From NCBI GenBank assembly GCA_045595705.1, contig JAZOBA010000145.1, positions 1 through 7,415 of the forward strand: 7,415 bases of DNA, given 5' to 3'. The notes under the pieces were generated by a model. It searched no databases. It saw only the letters and a program-made list of their open reading frames with translations, and was not told the DNA's origin. Positions 5,547 to 7,415 of the stretch are shown one piece after another. Made by a program: the position numbers and the translations under genes. Source of the DNA: JAJPXI01 sp045595705 (GTDB lineage: Bacteria > Bacillota > Clostridia > Oscillospirales > Oscillospiraceae). Numbering within the stretch: position 1 is the first letter of the stretch; every line of letters starts with the position of its first letter.

Positions 5547-6468
5547 ACGTGAAGTTTTGCTGGATGTCAAGGACCTCCACGTCCACTTTGGCTCCCGCCG
5601 CAAGCCCTTCAAGGCGGTCAACGGCGTTTCCTTCCAGATCTACAAGGGCGAAACCTTCGGTCTGGTGGGCGAGTCCGGCTCGGGCAAGACCACCATCGGC
5701 CGCTCCATCATCCGCATCAACCCCACCGCCGGCGGCGAGGTCCTCTATAAGGGCCGCAAGATCAACGGCCGCATCAGCCGCGCGCTGGACAAAGAAGTCA
5801 CCCATCAGATCCAGATGATCTTCCAGGACCCCATGGCCAGTCTGAACGAGCGCGCCAAGGTGTCCTACATCGTGGCCGAGGGCCTGTACAACATGGACGT
5901 TCGCCTCAGCGAAGAAGAGATCAGCAGCCGGGTGTCCGAGGCATTGCTGGACGTGGGCCTGCTCCCCGAATTTGCCAGCCGTTTCCCCCACGAGTTCTCG
6001 GGCGGTCAGCGTCAGCGCATCGGCATTGCCCGCGCTCTGGTCATGGAGCCCGACTTCATCATTGCCGACGAGCCCATCTCGGCGCTGGACGTGTCCATCC
6101 GCGCTCAGGTGCTCAATCTGCTGTCCGACCTGCAGAAAAAACGCGATCTGACCTACCTGTTCATCGCCCACGATCTCAGCGTGGTGCGCTTCATCTGCGA
6201 CCGCATCGCCGTCATCCACAAGGGCCGCATCGTGGAGCTGGCAGGCAGCGAACAGCTCTTCGCCCACCCCCTGCACCCTTACACCCGTGCCCTGCTGTCG
6301 GCCATCCCCATGCCCGACCCCAAGAGCGAAAAGAACAAGCAGCTGCTGGTCTACGATCCCACCTGCCACGACTACTCGGTGGACAAACCGGTGTGGCATG
6401 AAATCGAACCGGGCCATTTCATTCTGGGCAACCAAAAGGAACTTGAGCAGTATGCTTCCATGATTTAA
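5539..6468 (+). CDS. oppF: Oligopeptide ABC transporter ATP-binding protein (OppF/AmiF-like)
   Basis: This is the second ATPase of the importer, partner of OppD. The 309-residue protein starts at GTG, with AAGGAG nine bases upstream, and reads MSEREVLLDVKDLHVHFGSR. It carries Walker A GESGSGKT at 44-51, Q-loop Gln96 in MIFQDPMASLNERAKV, signature FSGGQRQR at 153-160, Walker B IIADE at 174-178 followed by PISALDVS, and switch His211 in AHDLSVVRF. All ATPase motifs are intact. The C-terminal part (HPYTRALLSAIPMPDP, then VYDPTCHDY and EIEPGHFILGNQ) closely resembles streptococcal AmiF as I remember it, and lacks the cysteine set of iron-sulphur OppF/DppF proteins. It is the last gene of the operon: its TAA stop is three bases from a strong terminator. 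The 8-base overlap with oppD suggests the two ATPases are made in matched amounts. Confidence 0.96.
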   Translation: MSEREVLLDVKDLHVHFGSRRKPFKAVNGVSFQIYKGETFGLVGESGSGKTTIGRSIIRINPTAGGEVLYKGRKINGRISRALDKEVTHQIQMIFQDPMASLNERAKVSYIVAEGLYNMDVRLSEEEISSRVSEALLDVGLLPEFASRFPHEFSGGQRQRIGIARALVMEPDFIIADEPISALDVSIRAQVLNLLSDLQKKRDLTYLFIAHDLSVVRFICDRIAVIHKGRIVELAGSEQLFAHPLHPYTRALLSAIPMPDPKSEKNKQLLVYDPTCHDYSVDKPVWHEIEPGHFILGNQKELEQYASMI

Positions 6469-6471
6469 GCC

Positions 6472-6505
6472 AAAGGGCCGCCGTTGCACGACGGCGGCCC
6501 TTTTT
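6472..6505 (+). terminator. Rho-independent terminator of the opp operon
   Basis: AAAGGGCCGCCGT (6472-6484) and ACGGCGGCCCTTT (6491-6503) are perfect 13-base complements around the 6-base loop TGCACG, with a run of five T at 6501-6505 that overlaps the end of the right arm. It begins three bases after the oppF stop codon and marks the end of the operon. Confidence 0.95.
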
Positions 6506-6576
6506 CAAGCAATCCGTTTGCGGCACCCCCGTCCCCCGCCGTGCGCGAACAAAACCCAACAAATCAGGTGATTACA

Positions 6577-7415
6577 ATGATTACACCCAAGCCCTTATTC
6601 CCCGGCGCAAAGGTCGCTCTCACTTGCGCAAGTTCCGCCGTTCCGGCAGACCGGCTGGAGCCGGCCATCACCGCCGTCAAGGCCCTCGGTCTGGAGCCGG
6701 TGGTCTATCCCTCCTGCTATTTCGACAGCCGCCACGGCTACTTTGCCGCCGACGACGCCCAGCGCGCCCGTGACATCCAGCACGCCTTTGCCGACGATTC
6801 CATCCACGGCGTGCTGTCCATTCGGGGCGGCTACGGCGCCCACCGCATCCTGCCCCTGCTGGATCTGGAGACAATCGCCAAAACCCCCAAGTACTTTTCC
6901 GGTTACAGCGATGTCACCGCCCTGCACACCGCCTTCAACCAAATATGCGGCTTTGTGACCTACCACACCATCATGCCCTCCACCGAATACTACAAAGAGG
7001 TGGACGGCTACTCCATGGACTACCTGCGCCGGGCCCTGTTCGGCACGCTGACCGGAGCGCTGGAAAATCCGGCCGGCATCCCCATGACCACCCTGGTGGG
7101 CGGCAAGGCCACCGGCACCCTCTGCGGCGGCAATCTGTCCCTGCTGACAGCATCTCTGGGCACGGCGTGGGAAATCGACACCCGCGGCAAGATCCTCTTC
7201 CTTGAGGACATCGGAGAAAAGACCTACCGGGTGGACTCCATGCTGACCCAACTGCGCAACGCGGGCAAATTTGCCGACTGCGCCGGCGTACTGCTGGGCG
7301 CGTGGACCGACTGTCCCCCCGAGTATCCCGAGCGCACCCTGCTGCTGCCCGAGATTTTTGCCGAGCTGATCGCCCCGGTGGGCAAGCCGGCCATCATGGA
7401 CGTCCAGTGCGGCCA
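6577..7415 (+). CDS. ldcA: LD-carboxypeptidase, peptidase family S66 (LdcA/YkfA/MccF-like), 3' end outside window
   Basis: S66 enzymes are cytoplasmic serine peptidases. LdcA types remove the terminal D-Ala from murein tetrapeptides during cell-wall recycling, and MccF types hydrolyse microcin C-like antibiotics. The reading frame opens with MITPKPLFPGAKVALTCASS (the usual PGxxVAVxAPSS-type start) and has LSIRGGYGAHRILPLLD near 80-96. The nucleophile is Ser111 in SGYSDVTALH, GTLCGGNLSLL lies near 182-192, and the catalytic acid is Glu210 in FLEDIGE. The window ends after 279 full codons plus CA, just after QCG. The expected catalytic His sits in a GH pair at this spot, so the cut codon is probably CAC or CAT. 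Spacing Ser-Glu-His (99 and 70) fits LdcA (about 102 and 68). AGGTGAT at 6566-6572 is the ribosome binding site. The preceding 71 bases hold no promoter I can defend. LdcA versus MccF activity cannot be decided from this fragment. Confidence 0.9.
   Translation, partial: MITPKPLFPGAKVALTCASSAVPADRLEPAITAVKALGLEPVVYPSCYFDSRHGYFAADDAQRARDIQHAFADDSIHGVLSIRGGYGAHRILPLLDLETIAKTPKYFSGYSDVTALHTAFNQICGFVTYHTIMPSTEYYKEVDGYSMDYLRRALFGTLTGALENPAGIPMTTLVGGKATGTLCGGNLSLLTASLGTAWEIDTRGKILFLEDIGEKTYRVDSMLTQLRNAGKFADCAGVLLGAWTDCPPEYPERTLLLPEIFAELIAPVGKPAIMDVQCG

Noticed and set aside
5395..6489. A 364-codon frame on the - strand across oppF, and similar - strand frames at 2306-3061, 4827-5621 and 6595-7251
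   Set aside because: All lie opposite well-supported genes, have no family features and arise from biased codon use in the sense genes.
6506..6576. Promoter or riboswitch between the terminator and the S66 gene
   Set aside because: Only 71 bases, with no -35/-10 pair or conserved structure that I can defend beyond the ribosome binding site.

Overview
The window holds a complete five-gene oligopeptide ABC importer operon of the Opp/Ami type (oppA-oppB-oppC-oppD-oppF, all on the + strand, 74-6468). An intrinsic terminator follows, and then the start of a peptidase-family S66 LD-carboxypeptidase gene that runs off the right edge. The organism looks like a GC-rich, low-branching Firmicute (Clostridia, plausibly Oscillospirales/Ruminococcaceae from the gut). 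Reasons are the lipoprotein-type binding protein, strong AAGGAG Shine-Dalgarno sites, protein sequences resembling streptococcal AmiA/C/D/E/F, strong C-ending codon bias, and an intergenic repeat of the GTCATTCTGAG type. The taxonomic call is an inference from recall, not a search.

Layout: 1-73 is a short leader with the oppA ribosome binding site and a small inverted repeat. 74-2062 encodes the surface lipoprotein that captures peptides. 2063-2368 is a 306-base gap with a strong hairpin and a convergent pair of repeat units. 2369-3334 and 3334-4365 encode the two membrane permeases, joined by a TGATG stop/start. 4366-4484 is a second gap almost filled by a divergent pair of the same repeat units. 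4485-5546 and 5539-6468 encode the two ATPases, overlapping by 8 bases. 6472-6505 is a textbook terminator. 6577-7415 is the partial S66 peptidase, cut exactly inside the codon expected to give its catalytic histidine.

How it works together: OppA binds extracellular oligopeptide, OppB/OppC form the channel, and OppD/OppF hydrolyse ATP to drive import. The operon is split into three blocks (binding protein / permease pair / ATPase pair), and a hairpin-forming repeat sits at each block boundary. The neighbouring S66 enzyme recalls the Bacillus subtilis dpp-ykfA arrangement and raises the possibility that cell-wall (murein) peptides are among the substrates.

I do not see a new type of system here. 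The points most worth checking are the start of oppD, where an excellent Shine-Dalgarno is spaced for an ATC codon and the only canonical start lies inside that site, and the two inside-out arrangements of the intergenic repeat within one operon.
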